Below are positions 44,921 through 53,947 of a stretch of DNA of 64,000 nucleotides, one piece after another. Origin of the DNA: Deltaproteobacteria bacterium (GTDB lineage Bacteria; Desulfobacterota; Desulfobacteria; Desulfobacterales; Desulfatirhabdiaceae); contig JACRBZ010000056.1 of the NCBI GenBank assembly GCA_016219185.1, positions 39,744 to 103,743 on the forward strand, given 5' to 3'. How positions within the stretch are numbered: position 1 is the stretch's first letter; each line of letters opens with the position of its first letter. The notes beneath the pieces are model-generated. The model had not been told where the DNA came from. It made no database searches and worked only from the letters and a program-made list of their open reading frames with translations. The position numbers and the translations under genes are program-made.

Positions 44921-45892
44921 ATGCTGAATATCCAGAACCTGACCATCTGCTTTCGAACCCCCAAGGGCATTACCCGGGCCGTTGACGATATAAGCCTGCG
45001 CATCGCCCCCGGAGAAGTCGTGGGCATCGTGGGAGAATCCGGATGCGGCAAGTCGGTGCTGGCGTTATCCATTATGGGGCTTTTGCCCAAGCCGCCGGCA
45101 TTCGTGTCCGGGGGTGAAATTCTTTTCAAGGGCCGGGATCTGCTCAAACTTTCTTCTAATGATTTGCGCCTGCTGCGAGGCAACCAGATCAGCATGATTT
45201 TTCAGGAACCCATGACGGCACTGAACCCCGTCTTTACCGTGGGCAACCAGCTCATGGAAGTCTTTCGCGTTCATGGGGATCTCAGCCGGTCAGCGGCCCT
45301 GGAACACGCCATCGACATGCTTGCCAGAGTCGGCGTTCCGGCTCCGGAGCGCCGGGTCAAGGAATATCCCTATCAGCTTTCCGGCGGAATGCGGCAGCGG
45401 GTCATGATCGCCATGGCCCTGGCCTTCCGCCCTGCCCTGCTGCTGGCCGACGAGCCCACCACGGCGCTGGATGTCAGCATTCAGGCCCAGATTCTGGAGT
45501 TAATGGCAGCTCTCAAAGAAGAACTGGGCACGGCGGTGCTGCTCATTACCCATGATCTTGGGGTGGTGGCGGAAGTCACCCGCCGGGTGGCGGTCATGTA
45601 CACCGGCCGGATCATGGAAGAGGCTTCCACGATGGATCTGTTTGATCGTCCGCTGCATCCGTACACCCAGGGACTCATGGCCTCCATCCCCCGAGCCGAT
45701 GCCTCTTTTGAAACCGAGGCCCTCAATGAAATCAGCGGTGTGGTACCGAGCCTGACCGACCTCCCGGCGGGTTGCCATTTTGCACCCCGCTGTCCGGAGG
45801 CGATCGAACTCTGCCGGGCCAAGGCCCCGGCTCTGGAGACAGTGGCTCCGGGTCACAGGGTGGCCTGCTGGCGGCGTGGGACCCATGTCTGA
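44921..45892 (+). CDS. dppD: Peptide/nickel ABC transporter ATPase, DppD/OppD type
   Basis: 323 aa. Walker A GESGCGKS (~38-45), Q-loop [10 protein letters not shown], signature LSGGMRQRV, Walker [16 protein letters not shown]-loop ITHD. The C-terminal oligopeptide-type extension with the Cys motif [10 protein letters not shown]...C...C is present. It energises uptake of peptides or related compounds together with DppF. It overlaps dppF by 8 bp. The gene order D-F-A-B-C is complete across 44921-50512, so this is a full importer operon. Confidence 0.95.
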   Translation: MLNIQNLTICFRTPKGITRAVDDISLRIAPGEVVGIVGESGCGKSVLALSIMGLLPKPPAFVSGGEILFKGRDLLKLSSNDLRLLRGNQISMIFQEPMTALNPVFTVGNQLMEVFRVHGDLSRSAALEHAIDMLARVGVPAPERRVKEYPYQLSGGMRQRVMIAMALAFRPALLLADEPTTALDVSIQAQILELMAALKEELGTAVLLITHDLGVVAEVTRRVAVMYTGRIMEEASTMDLFDRPLHPYTQGLMASIPRADASFETEALNEISGVVPSLTDLPAGCHFAPRCPEAIELCRAKAPALETVAPGHRVACWRRGTHV

Positions 45893-46856
45893 TCTCTTAA
45901 CGGTCCGGAATCTGGTCAAGGAATTTCCCCTGGGCAAAGGCTTCTGGGGACGACAAAAATCCGTGGTGCATGCGGTGGATGATGTGTCGTTTTCCATTGG
46001 CGAGAACGAGACCCTGGGCCTTGTGGGGGAATCTGGATGCGGCAAATCCACCACCGGCTTCAGCATCCTGCGGCTCATCGAGCCAACATCCGGTGAAGTG
46101 TGGTTCCAAAACGAGAATCTCCTGGCGCTTGACCCGAATCAGTTACGACAGCGCCGGCGTCACATGCAGATTGTTTTTCAGGACCCATTCGGCGCCCTCA
46201 ATCCGCGGCAGACCGTGGAACGGATCATTGAGGAGCCGATCCTCAATTATGAAAATATCAGCGCGGCCGAACGGCTGGACCGGGTGGCCGATGCCCTTGA
46301 AACAGTGGGGCTTTCGCCGGAGCATATGACCCGCTTTCCCCATGAGTTTTCCGGGGGCCAGCGCCAGCGTGTCTGCGTGGCCAGGGCACTGGTATTGCGG
46401 CCCAAACTGATCATCGGCGATGAACCGGTTTCGGCCCTGGATGTATCGGTCCGGGCCCAGGTGCTGAACCTGATGGTCCGGCTGCAGCGAAAGCTCAATC
46501 TCTCCTATCTCTTCATTTCCCATGATCTGGCGGTGATCCGCTATGTGAGCCACCGCGTGGGGGTCATGTATCTGGGGCAGATCGTCGAGATGGCCGATGT
46601 CAAAACGCTCTACGGGAATCCGCTGCACCCTTATACCTGGGCACTGCTTTCCGCCGTGCCCGTGCCCGACCCGAGGCGGTCCCGAAAGCGGATCATCCTG
46701 GCAGGCGATGTACCCTCGCCCGTCAATCCGCCGTCCGGATGTCGGTTTCACCCGCGCTGCACCGAGGTGATGCCTGTCTGCCGGGAGGAGATGCCGCAAA
46801 TGCGGCAGATGAATGGGGGGCATCAGGTGAGGTGTCATCTTTATTCCTCCCTTTGA
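45885..46856 (+). CDS. dppF: Peptide/nickel ABC transporter ATPase, DppF/OppF type
   Basis: 323 aa from the ATG at 45885, where [17 protein letters not shown] aligns with OppF starts. The frame is open upstream only within dppD. Walker [23 protein letters not shown], signature FSGGQRQRV, Walker B LIIGDEPVSALDV, H-loop ISHD, and the C-terminal CRFHPRCTEV Cys motif. Second ATPase of the importer, overlapping dppD by 8 bp. Confidence 0.95.
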   Translation: MSDLLTVRNLVKEFPLGKGFWGRQKSVVHAVDDVSFSIGENETLGLVGESGCGKSTTGFSILRLIEPTSGEVWFQNENLLALDPNQLRQRRRHMQIVFQDPFGALNPRQTVERIIEEPILNYENISAAERLDRVADALETVGLSPEHMTRFPHEFSGGQRQRVCVARALVLRPKLIIGDEPVSALDVSVRAQVLNLMVRLQRKLNLSYLFISHDLAVIRYVSHRVGVMYLGQIVEMADVKTLYGNPLHPYTWALLSAVPVPDPRRSRKRIILAGDVPSPVNPPSGCRFHPRCTEVMPVCREEMPQMRQMNGGHQVRCHLYSSL

Positions 46857-46897
46857 AAAAGGGAGCCAGGGGTACTTACGAAGAAATTGCCTTAAAA

Positions 46898-46928
46898 GAC
46901 CGACTCGGTTTTGAAAACCGAGTCGGTC
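46898..46928 (+). repeat. Perfect 14-15 bp hairpin between dppF and dppA
   Basis: GACCGACTCGGTTT, a 3-base loop, then the exact complement. No T-run follows, so it is not a classical terminator. A stable stem at the 5' side of the binding-protein gene in an ABC operon commonly protects mRNA or tunes the higher level of binding protein. A half-copy of the C/G-run repeat family of 48559-48647 precedes it (46844-46878). Confidence 0.75.
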
Positions 46929-46986
46929 TGCCAAAACTGCCGGTATAAAAAAAGGCCGGCGCAACTTACTTGAAAGGAGACGGAGC

Positions 46987-48483
46987 ATGAAAAAAAGAAT
47001 GGCTTGGATGATCCTGGCGATGGGCCTGATATCCATGGCTTTGGGTGGATCGGTGTTTGCGGCCGGAGACACCCTGGTGGTGGTTCAGGAAGCCGAACCC
47101 GTGGGACTGGATATCATGCAGAGTTCCATCCAGACAACCATGAGCGTAGGGTATAACATCAACGACACGCTGCTGAAACCCATGGAAGACGCCACGGTCC
47201 AGCCGGGCCTGGCCGAGAAATGGGAAAAAGTGGATGATTTGACCTGGAAATTCACCCTGATCAAGGGCGCCACCTTTCATAACGGCGAGCCCATCAATGC
47301 CGCAGCCATAAAATTCTCCTTTGACCGGATCCTGAGCGATGGCCTGAAAAGCCCCCACAAAGGCAAGCTGAGCAGCTTTAAAGAACTCAAGGTGATCGAC
47401 GATAATACCTTTACCATTACCATGAACCAGCCATACGCTCCGGGGCTTTACATGCTGGCCCAATACCTGTTCATCGTGCCGCCCGCCTATGTTCAGAAGG
47501 TGGGGGACGCGGAATACAACCTTAATCCGGTCGGCTCCGGCGCCTATAAACTGGATAAATGGGTCAAGGGCCAGGAAATCCTCCTGACGGCCTACGACAA
47601 ATATTACGGCCCGAAGCCGGCCTATAAAAAGCTGGTATTTAAGGGCATTCCCGAAGAGTCGTCCCGGATTGCAGCCCTTTTGACGGGCGAGGCGGATGTG
47701 ATCAGCGGCGTTCCGGTGCATCAGCGACAGAAAGTCCTGGATTCGGGCAAGGCGTATCTGACCGATCAGATGGGTTCCATGAACTACCTGGGCCTGAACA
47801 CCTACGAAAAACCTTTTAGCGATGTCAAAGTCCGCCAGGCCGTGAACCAGGCCATCAACCGGCCGCTCATCAACAAGGCCCTTTTCAAGGACAAGGCCAT
47901 TCTCTGCAACGGCCCCATCAGCCCGCGGACACTTGGCGCGGACCCGTCCCTGAAGCCGTATGCGTATGATCCGGCGCAAGTCAAAAAACTCCTGGCCGAT
48001 GCCGGATATCCCAATGGATTCGAGACACGCCTTGCTTACGGCACCTACATGCCGCAGATCCAGGAACAGGCCGAGGCCATTGCCGCGGATCTGGCCAAGG
48101 TCGGTATCAAGGTCACCCTCGAACCCTTTGAACGGGCCGTCATGTGGGACCGGTACAAGAACAAACAGCATCAGATGTACATTTATTTCTGGGATGATGC
48201 CCCGGAGCCGGACCGCTACATGTATTCCCTGTTTCACTCCAAGAGCCGGGATTATTATTACAAGAATGAAACCGTGGATCAGCTCCTGGAAAAAGGACGG
48301 ACCACTCTGGATCCGGCAGCCCGGCTCAAGGTTTACAACGAACTGGACCGGTATCTGTACCAGGATGCGCCCTGGGTTTATCTCTATGTGATTCCCGAAG
48401 TCTATGCGGTCTCAAACGCCGTTGACTACAAGGGCCTGCGGGACGGGTACCTGATCATGAATACGGCCAGGCCGAAAAAATAA
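46987..48483 (+). CDS. dppA: Periplasmic peptide/nickel-type binding protein (SBP_bac_5)
   Basis: 498 aa with signal peptide ~1-25 (KKRMAWMILAMGLISMALGG, cleavage near FAAG). Family motifs: GLDIMQSSI, LNPVGSGAYKLDKWVKGQ, VRQAVNQAINRPLI, DAPWVYLYVIPEVYAV. GAGGAGACGG-like ribosome site (GAAAGGAGAC) just upstream. It captures the substrate for the DppBCDF importer encoded around it. It is only distantly similar to the two sensor-linked proteins at 20-23.6 kb. Substrate not determinable. The neighbouring oxidoreductase and MmgE/PrpD genes suggest an amino-acid-derived compound. Confidence 0.93.
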   Translation: MKKRMAWMILAMGLISMALGGSVFAAGDTLVVVQEAEPVGLDIMQSSIQTTMSVGYNINDTLLKPMEDATVQPGLAEKWEKVDDLTWKFTLIKGATFHNGEPINAAAIKFSFDRILSDGLKSPHKGKLSSFKELKVIDDNTFTITMNQPYAPGLYMLAQYLFIVPPAYVQKVGDAEYNLNPVGSGAYKLDKWVKGQEILLTAYDKYYGPKPAYKKLVFKGIPEESSRIAALLTGEADVISGVPVHQRQKVLDSGKAYLTDQMGSMNYLGLNTYEKPFSDVKVRQAVNQAINRPLINKALFKDKAILCNGPISPRTLGADPSLKPYAYDPAQVKKLLADAGYPNGFETRLAYGTYMPQIQEQAEAIAADLAKVGIKVTLEPFERAVMWDRYKNKQHQMYIYFWDDAPEPDRYMYSLFHSKSRDYYYKNETVDQLLEKGRTTLDPAARLKVYNELDRYLYQDAPWVYLYVIPEVYAVSNAVDYKGLRDGYLIMNTARPKK

Positions 48484-48558
48484 GCCGGCCGACTACAGAC
48501 TCACGCGTAAACGGGGATGGCCATTACTTACTGGCCATCCCCAAATAGAAAAGACAAC

Positions 48559-48647
48559 TTCCCCCTTTGGAAAAGGGGGATTGAGGGGGATTTTTCGGGT
48601 GAATAGCCTCTGAAATCCCCCCTTACCCCCCTTTCCAAAGGGGGGGA
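48559..48647. repeat. Long imperfect palindrome of C/G runs between dppA and dppB
   Basis: Arm 48559-48593 (CCCCCTTTGGAAAAGGGGGA then TTGAGGGGGATTT) pairs with 48613-48647 over about 35 bp with few mismatches, loop about 19 bases. This repeat type is dispersed in many bacterial genomes. Partial relatives occur at 46844-46878 and about 16207-16230 in this window. In the mRNA it would separate dppA from the permease genes and could attenuate expression. Confidence 0.8.
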
Positions 48648-48680
48648 TGGGGAATCATTACTTCTGGCATCGGGACTTTC

Positions 48681-49607
48681 ATGGGCCGTTATATCGTTAA
48701 AAGACTCTGGCACACCGTGTATGTGGTCGTGGGCATTTCCATCATCAGCTTTTTCTTTATCCATTTGTCGGGAGATCCGGTCACGCTCATGCTGCCGCCG
48801 GATGCCACCAAAGCTGAGATCGAAATCCTGCGGGAACAGCTCGGGTTCAACGATCCCCTGGTTGTGCAGTACTGGCATTTTGCCAGCCATGCCATCCGGG
48901 GGGATCTGGGAATATCGCTCCAGCACCGGGTGCCGGCCATCAACCTGATTCTGGAACGGCTTCCGGCAAGTCTGGAGCTGGCTGGGGCCGCCATGCTGAT
49001 CGCACTCGTGGTTTCCATTCCCCTTGGCATCATCTCCGCCGTCAAGCGCGGATCGATGTGGGATTTCGCCTCCATGCTGGGCGCGCTCTTTGGCCTGTCC
49101 ATGCCCCATTTCTGGCTGGGAATCATGATGGTCCTGCTATTTTCCATCACCCTGGGGTGGCTGCCCACTTCCGGCCGGGGAACCCTGGCCCAGCTCATCA
49201 TGCCGTCCCTTTCGCTGGGACTCAGCCTGATGGCCATGTTCGCCCGCCTGACCCGTTCAGTGATGCTCGATGTCCTGAATCAGGATTATGTGCGGACGGC
49301 CCGGGCCAAGGGCCTTCTGGAAAAACTGGTGATCGGCAAGCATGCCCTGAAAAACGCCTTGATACCCCTTGTGACCGTTGCCGGGATGCAGTTCGGATTT
49401 CTGATCGGCGGCACGGTCATCATCGAGACCGTGTTTGCCTGGCCGGGCGTCGGTCGCCTGGTGGTCCAGGCCATTTTCACCCGGGACTACCCCCTGGTTC
49501 AGGCAGCGGTGCTGGTGCTCTCCGTTCTTTTTGTCATGATCAACCTTTTAACCGATTTGATCTATCTATATTTGGATCCCCAGATCAGTTACCTGGAGGC
49601 CAAATGA
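48681..49607 (+). CDS. dppB: Peptide/nickel ABC transporter permease, DppB type
   Basis: 308 aa, six predicted membrane segments. The N-terminal MGRYIVKRLWHTVYVVVGISI with FIHLSGDP is typical of DppB/OppB/NikB. The EAA loop DYVRTARAKGLLEKLVIGKHALKNA is the ATPase-contact site. It ends YLYLDPQISYLEAK. Forms the membrane channel with DppC. Overlaps dppC by 4 bp. Confidence 0.95.
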   Translation: MGRYIVKRLWHTVYVVVGISIISFFFIHLSGDPVTLMLPPDATKAEIEILREQLGFNDPLVVQYWHFASHAIRGDLGISLQHRVPAINLILERLPASLELAGAAMLIALVVSIPLGIISAVKRGSMWDFASMLGALFGLSMPHFWLGIMMVLLFSITLGWLPTSGRGTLAQLIMPSLSLGLSLMAMFARLTRSVMLDVLNQDYVRTARAKGLLEKLVIGKHALKNALIPLVTVAGMQFGFLIGGTVIIETVFAWPGVGRLVVQAIFTRDYPLVQAAVLVLSVLFVMINLLTDLIYLYLDPQISYLEAK

Positions 49608-50512
49608 ACGGATCCACCGAAAGGTTTCGCCATTTGCGCGCCAGCCTGCGCCTGTGGGGGGAGACGTTTCAGGCCCTGGGCCGGTCTCCCGGAGCCGTGA
49701 TCGGCGGCATCCTCTTTATTGTAATCATCGCCACCAGCCTCTTTTTTCCGGTCTTTTATCCGCGGGACCCCCTGGCCCAGGACCTGCTGATGCGCCTGAC
49801 GCCCCCTTTCTGGCAGGAAGGCGGCAGCCTGGCATTTCCTTTGGGTACGGACAATCTGGGACGGGATATCCTGGTGCGGATCCTTTACGGCAGCCGGGTG
49901 AGCCTGCTGGTGGGCTTTTCAGCGGTGCTGGTGGCCTGCATTTCCGGGATCGGGCTGGGACTGATTTCCGGCTACTACGGGGGACGAATCGATAATGTCA
50001 TCATGCGGCTGGCGGATGTGTTCATGGCCTATCCGTTCATGCTGCTGACCATTTCGGTGATCGCGGTGCTCGGGAATTCCATTTTCAACCTGATTCTGGT
50101 GCTGGGGCTCTCGGACTGGGTGACATACGCCCGCACGATCCGGGGGAGCGTTCTCAGCATCAAAAAAAAAGAATTTGTCCTGGCCAGCCGAAGCGTGGGC
50201 ACGCCGCATCGGGTGATTCTGATGCGTCAGATCTTTCCCAATGTCCTGTCTCCGATTCTGGTCCTTGCCACGGTTCGCGTGGCCAATATCATCATCTGGG
50301 AAAGCGGCCTGTCGTTTCTGGGCATGGGCGTTCCGCCTCCCCTGCCGACCTGGGGCCGGATGCTGGCCGAAGGGCGGGTCTATATCGCCGATGCGTGGTG
50401 GCTGGTGACCCTGCCGGGCCTTGCCATCATGCTGACCATACTATCCATCAATTTATTGGGCGATGGCCTGAGGGATGCGCTCGATCCGCGCCTTCGAAAT
50501 ATTCCCAAATGA
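49604..50512 (+). CDS. dppC: Peptide/nickel ABC transporter permease, DppC type
   Basis: 302 aa from the ATG at 49604 (MNGSTERFRHLRASL), which overlaps the dppB stop by 4 bp. Open codons further upstream lie inside dppB. Motifs: PLGTDNLGRDILVRILYGSRVSL (DppC signature), EAA loop KEFVLASRSVGTPHRVILMRQIFPN, and the ending LGDGLRDALDPRLR. Six membrane segments. The stop codon coincides with the left edge of a MITE-like repeat. Confidence 0.95.
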   Translation: MNGSTERFRHLRASLRLWGETFQALGRSPGAVIGGILFIVIIATSLFFPVFYPRDPLAQDLLMRLTPPFWQEGGSLAFPLGTDNLGRDILVRILYGSRVSLLVGFSAVLVACISGIGLGLISGYYGGRIDNVIMRLADVFMAYPFMLLTISVIAVLGNSIFNLILVLGLSDWVTYARTIRGSVLSIKKKEFVLASRSVGTPHRVILMRQIFPNVLSPILVLATVRVANIIIWESGLSFLGMGVPPPLPTWGRMLAEGRVYIADAWWLVTLPGLAIMLTILSINLLGDGLRDALDPRLRNIPK

Positions 50513-50653
50513 TGGCTTCGTAGAAAGTCCAATATCTGCGTTGAGCTTCATCCTTCGTCGTTGCGGCGTACTCAACCGTACGCCTCACGGACAGGATTGT
50601 CGCCAACAGCTCCGGTGTGCTCGCCTTGATCTTGAACTTTCTACTTTGCCATC
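50511..50653. repeat. MITE-like dispersed repeat, copy 1
   Basis: About 143 bp with terminal inverted repeats: the left end GATGGCTTCGTAGAAAGT and the complement of the right end GATGGCAAAGTAGAAAGT agree at most positions. Internal blocks CAATATCTGCGTTGAGCTTC, GCGGCGTACT and TCGCCTTGATCTTGAAC are shared with copy 2 (51871-52002). It begins on the dppC stop codon. No transposase is encoded. Confidence 0.8.
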
Positions 50654-50732
50654 AAGTTGAAATTTAATATAAAAGTCAATTGATTTGAGAAGTGAAAATG
50701 ATGAACAATTTTAAAAGGAGTTTTAACCTATT

Positions 50733-51881
50733 ATGAAAGCGCTTGTGCTTGGTCTCGGGCTTCAAGGCAATGCCGTCATCCATGACCTGTCCCGAAGCGG
50801 CCTGGTGGATGACATTATCGGCGCCGATATGGACACGGCTTCAGCGGAAGCATTCCTGAAGCGGGGGTCCTATCCCAAGGTGAGGCTTCAGCGACTCAAT
50901 GTCGCGGAAAATCCGAATCTGGCCGATTTCATAAAACAAAGCAATGCTGCAATCACGATCTGCATGCTGCCCACGTTTCTGGCCCATCCGGTGGCCGAAG
51001 CCTGCATTGCGGCGGGCGTCCCTTTTGTCAACACCAGTTACAGCCACTGGGTTGCGGACCTGGACGAACGCGCCAGGGAGCGCGGCATCACGATCCTGCC
51101 GGAGATGGGATTTGATCCGGGCATGGATCTGATTCTGGGCAAGCTGGCCGTGGCCGATTTCGACGAAGTTCACGGCATGAACAGCTATGGATTGGGCGTA
51201 CCCGAAATATCCGCGGCCGACAATGCCCTGAAATATAAGATCACCTGGACCCTTGAAGGCGTGCTGAATGCCTACCGCAGGCCGGCCCGGCTGCTCAGGA
51301 ACGGGCAACCCGTGGAAATTCCCGGCAACGAGATTTTCCGCGAGGAAAATATCCATATGATTCATGTCCCTGGAGTCGGGGACATGGAAGCCTATGCCAA
51401 TGGGGATGCCATTGAATTCATCGACCGCTTTGATCTGGGGCCAAAGCTTCGGGACATGGGCCGGTATGCGGCCCGCTGGACCGGACACAGCGCCTACTGG
51501 CGGGTGATGGCGGAGATGGGCTTTCTGGAGGATGAACCCTTGAAATTTCTGGTCAGGCACCTGACGCCCCGGCTTCAGTACCAGGAGGATGAACGGGATG
51601 TGGCCGCGCTTCGGATCGAGGCCTGGGGGCTCAAACAGGGATCCCGCAAAAAGATCACCTACGAAGTCGTCGACTACCGGGATCTATCGACCGGCCTCTT
51701 TGCCATGAACCGGACCGTGGGGTTCACCGCAAGCATCGCGGCCCAGTTCATACTGTCCGGGGAGGTGAACCGGCCCGGGGTGCTCTCCCCTATTGCCGAT
51801 GTACCAGGGAGCCGGGTGCTGGAAGAACTTCAGCACAGGGATATCCAGGTCGTAAAACGTGAAGAGGGGCTGGCTTCGTAA
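50733..51881 (+). CDS. Saccharopine dehydrogenase-like NAD(P)-dependent oxidoreductase
   Basis: 382 aa. The Rossmann fold starts at residue 1: MKALVLGLGLQGNAVIHDLS with G-x-G-x-x-G-x-x-x. The acidic residue at the end of beta2 (GADMD) suits NAD. The catalytic domain has PFVNTSYSHW, EMGFDPGMD and the C-terminal NRTVGFTASIAAQFILSGEV. The family catalyses reversible oxidative cleavage of saccharopine-type secondary amines or lysine-type dehydrogenation. With the importer upstream and MmgE/PrpD downstream, a role in breakdown of an imported N-substituted amino acid is plausible but inferred. The last residues (LAS) and stop are encoded by repeat copy 2. Confidence 0.8.
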   Translation: MKALVLGLGLQGNAVIHDLSRSGLVDDIIGADMDTASAEAFLKRGSYPKVRLQRLNVAENPNLADFIKQSNAAITICMLPTFLAHPVAEACIAAGVPFVNTSYSHWVADLDERARERGITILPEMGFDPGMDLILGKLAVADFDEVHGMNSYGLGVPEISAADNALKYKITWTLEGVLNAYRRPARLLRNGQPVEIPGNEIFREENIHMIHVPGVGDMEAYANGDAIEFIDRFDLGPKLRDMGRYAARWTGHSAYWRVMAEMGFLEDEPLKFLVRHLTPRLQYQEDERDVAALRIEAWGLKQGSRKKITYEVVDYRDLSTGLFAMNRTVGFTASIAAQFILSGEVNRPGVLSPIADVPGSRVLEELQHRDIQVVKREEGLAS

Positions 51882-52002
51882 AAAACACAATATCTGCGTT
51901 GAGCTTCATCCTTCGTCATTGCGGCGTACTGGTCGTACGGCAGGCGGAACGCCGGTCCTCAGGATTTGCTCGCCTTGATCTTGAACTTTCTACTTTGCCA
52001 TC
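51871..52002. repeat. MITE-like dispersed repeat, copy 2
   Basis: About 132 bp, same orientation and ends as copy 1, with a different centre (GGTCGTACGGCAGGCGGAAC region). It begins within the last codons of the saccharopine-dehydrogenase-like gene and ends 21 bp before the XRE-DctP gene. Both copies lie immediately 3' of a stop codon. Confidence 0.8.
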
Positions 52003-52023
52003 CAAATTTTTAGCGAGTTTATA

Positions 52024-53205
52024 ATGATTTCTGATTCAGAGAAAGTTGTCCAGGAACGGATCGGCGCAAAAATACGGGAACTGCGGATCGCGGCGGGCAT
52101 CACGGCCGTTGAACTGGCCCGGCAGGCCGGATTGTCCCAGGGCCAGATATCCAAGATTGAGACCGGCAAGGCAGCCCTGTCCATTGGCGCGCTCACCAGT
52201 CTGTGCCAGATTCTGGGGCGGCCGTTAAGCTATCTGTTTCAGAAAGACGAGGAAATCCCCCGGGTCCTGGGCACCATGACCACCGTGGCCGGACCTGAAA
52301 GCCGCGGCCAGATCTGGTTTGCCGACGAGGTCAGGCGCCGCACCGGGGGAAGGCTTTCGCTGGTGCCGCTCCAGGCAACGCTCCTGGGTCCCCAGACCCG
52401 GCAGTCCGCCATGCTCAAAGACGGATTTCTGGATCTCTTCATCGAGGATCTGCCCGCATTTCGGGATCTGGCGCCGGCCCTGGACCTGCTGAGCCTGCCG
52501 TATATTTTTGACCACACCGAGCATCAAAGCGCCTTTCTGGATTCCGATGGATTCGAACAAAGCGTCAGGCAGACGCTGCTCCGCGAGGGCGTCCGTCCGA
52601 TCAATCCCCGCTGGAACTGGCAGCGGGGGCTGGAACGGGTCATTTTGTCCACGCGTCCCATTATCCATCCGGATCAGGTAAAAGGATTGAAAGTCCGCAT
52701 CTTCGAGTCACCCCTGCTGGCCCGCTTCTGGGAGGAAATGGGTGCCAAACCCGTGGTGATTCCCTGGCCCCGGGTCCGGCGCGCCTGGCTGGCCGGCGAG
52801 GTGGATTTGCTGCCCACCCAGAAAGCCCACCTCTACCCCCTTGGTTTTTGCAGGCGGGGCCGGTTCGTGACGCTTCTGGGAGACGTGCCGTCGCAATTGA
52901 TGGTGGCCGTGAACGAGGCACGTTACAATTGCCTGCCGCCCGGCGTGCAGACTGCTCTGGTTGAGGCCTGCGATGCGGCCGGTGATTTTTTCAGCCAGGA
53001 AGTGGTTCGGGCCGAGGCGGAAAACGAACAGGCCAACATGCGCCGCTATGGCGCCTCGTATTTGAAGGTGGATATCAAACCCTGGCAGATTGCATCCCGA
53101 AAGATCACCGAAAAACTGATGGCTGAATGGCCGGAGGCCCGGAAGATATGGGAAGCCATTTGCCGGATGGGGGGTTACAGGCAGGGTTCCCCAAATTCGT
53201 TATAA
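52024..53205 (+). CDS. XRE-family regulator fused to a TRAP (DctP-like) ligand-binding domain
   Basis: 393 aa without signal peptide or membrane segment. Residues ~10-66 are an XRE helix-turn-helix (IRELRIAAGITAVELARQ, GLSQGQISKIETGKAALS). Residues ~85-385 resemble a TRAP-transporter substrate-binding protein of the DctP family: FADEVRRRTGGRLSLVPLQ, LGPQTRQSAMLKDGFLDLFI, LDLLSLPYIFDHTEH, HPDQVKGLKVRIFESPLL and GEVDLLPTQKAHLY. It keeps the Arg (KGLKVRIFESP) that usually binds a carboxylate. It reads as a cytoplasmic, carboxylate-responsive repressor of the neighbouring catabolic genes. Its stop abuts that of the convergent Uma2 gene in TTATAA. Confidence 0.8.
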   Translation: MISDSEKVVQERIGAKIRELRIAAGITAVELARQAGLSQGQISKIETGKAALSIGALTSLCQILGRPLSYLFQKDEEIPRVLGTMTTVAGPESRGQIWFADEVRRRTGGRLSLVPLQATLLGPQTRQSAMLKDGFLDLFIEDLPAFRDLAPALDLLSLPYIFDHTEHQSAFLDSDGFEQSVRQTLLREGVRPINPRWNWQRGLERVILSTRPIIHPDQVKGLKVRIFESPLLARFWEEMGAKPVVIPWPRVRRAWLAGEVDLLPTQKAHLYPLGFCRRGRFVTLLGDVPSQLMVAVNEARYNCLPPGVQTALVEACDAAGDFFSQEVVRAEAENEQANMRRYGASYLKVDIKPWQIASRKITEKLMAEWPEARKIWEAICRMGGYRQGSPNSL

Positions 53206-53793
53206 AGAGAATCTTTCTTTATCCGACAATTCAACCTTATGGTAAATATCTCTTAAAGACAAAGTGCAACCAATTGAGTTTAATTGGATATTTTCATCTA
53301 TCCCACGAATTTCACCAAGAATCCATTGCTTACCCTTACGACTATACTGTTCTACACAGAACCCATCTTGAGCAATGAGCATGAATTCTTCTAGTGAGGA
53401 TAGTCTTCGATAATGTGCGAATTTCCCGCCTCTATCATAAGCTTCCGTGGATTCGGAGAGCACCTCGATGATAATGGTGGGATTCAACAATGTATCCAGG
53501 AAGGAATCTTCAAACTGAGGTTCGTTGCAAGTTGCCACGATATCGGGATATGCATATAAGCCGGTTTGAGTCACCTTGACACGCATATCACTTGAATAGG
53601 CAACGCAAGGCCGCTCTTTAAGTTGAATGCCTAGTTCGACGGAAATATTGAACGTAATCTGATTATGCTGTCGGCTGGCGCCGGCCATGGCGAATATTCG
53701 ACCGTTAACATATTCACTCTTGCACGCCGCTTTACGTTCCAGAGCTAAATACTGTTCAGGAGTATATTCTGCCTCTTGAGCAAAAATAGCCAT
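53200..53793 (-). CDS. Uma2-family (DUF820) endonuclease-fold protein
   Basis: 197 aa from the ATG at 53793 (MAIFAQEAEYTPEQYLALE). The Uma2 pattern is clear: Y-T-P-E-x-Y-L, SEYVNGRIFAMAGAS, YPDIVATC with the first Asp, PTIIIEVLSESTEAYDRGGKF with Glu and Lys, and an HYRRL helix. Uma2 proteins have a PD-(D/E)xK-like fold and are abundant in cyanobacteria and some other bacteria. Their cellular role is not established. It converges with the XRE-DctP gene, overlapping by the 6-bp TTATAA, and is divergent from the MmgE/PrpD gene. Confidence 0.88.
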   Translation of the reverse strand: MAIFAQEAEYTPEQYLALERKAACKSEYVNGRIFAMAGASRQHNQITFNISVELGIQLKERPCVAYSSDMRVKVTQTGLYAYPDIVATCNEPQFEDSFLDTLLNPTIIIEVLSESTEAYDRGGKFAHYRRLSSLEEFMLIAQDGFCVEQYSRKGKQWILGEIRGIDENIQLNSIGCTLSLRDIYHKVELSDKERFSL

Positions 53794-53947
53794 TGGCTCC
53801 CCCTTAATATCTCTTTGATGCCTGGCATACACTGAACTCACACCTGTTACGGCATTTGTGTTATACGGTTGTTGAATTAATTTTTTGAACTCTGATTTTC
53901 TATGACATTTCAGGATCAGAGTCAATTTATAATAATGGAATAAAAAC

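Noticed and set aside
46898..46928. Intrinsic terminator after dppF
   Set aside because: The stem is perfect but is followed by TGCC rather than a T-run, and the operon continues with dppA.
46966..48237. 423-codon open frame on the minus strand opposite dppA
   Set aside because: The plus strand encodes an unmistakable SBP_bac_5 protein with signal peptide. The antisense frame has no domain and its openness follows from the codon bias of dppA.
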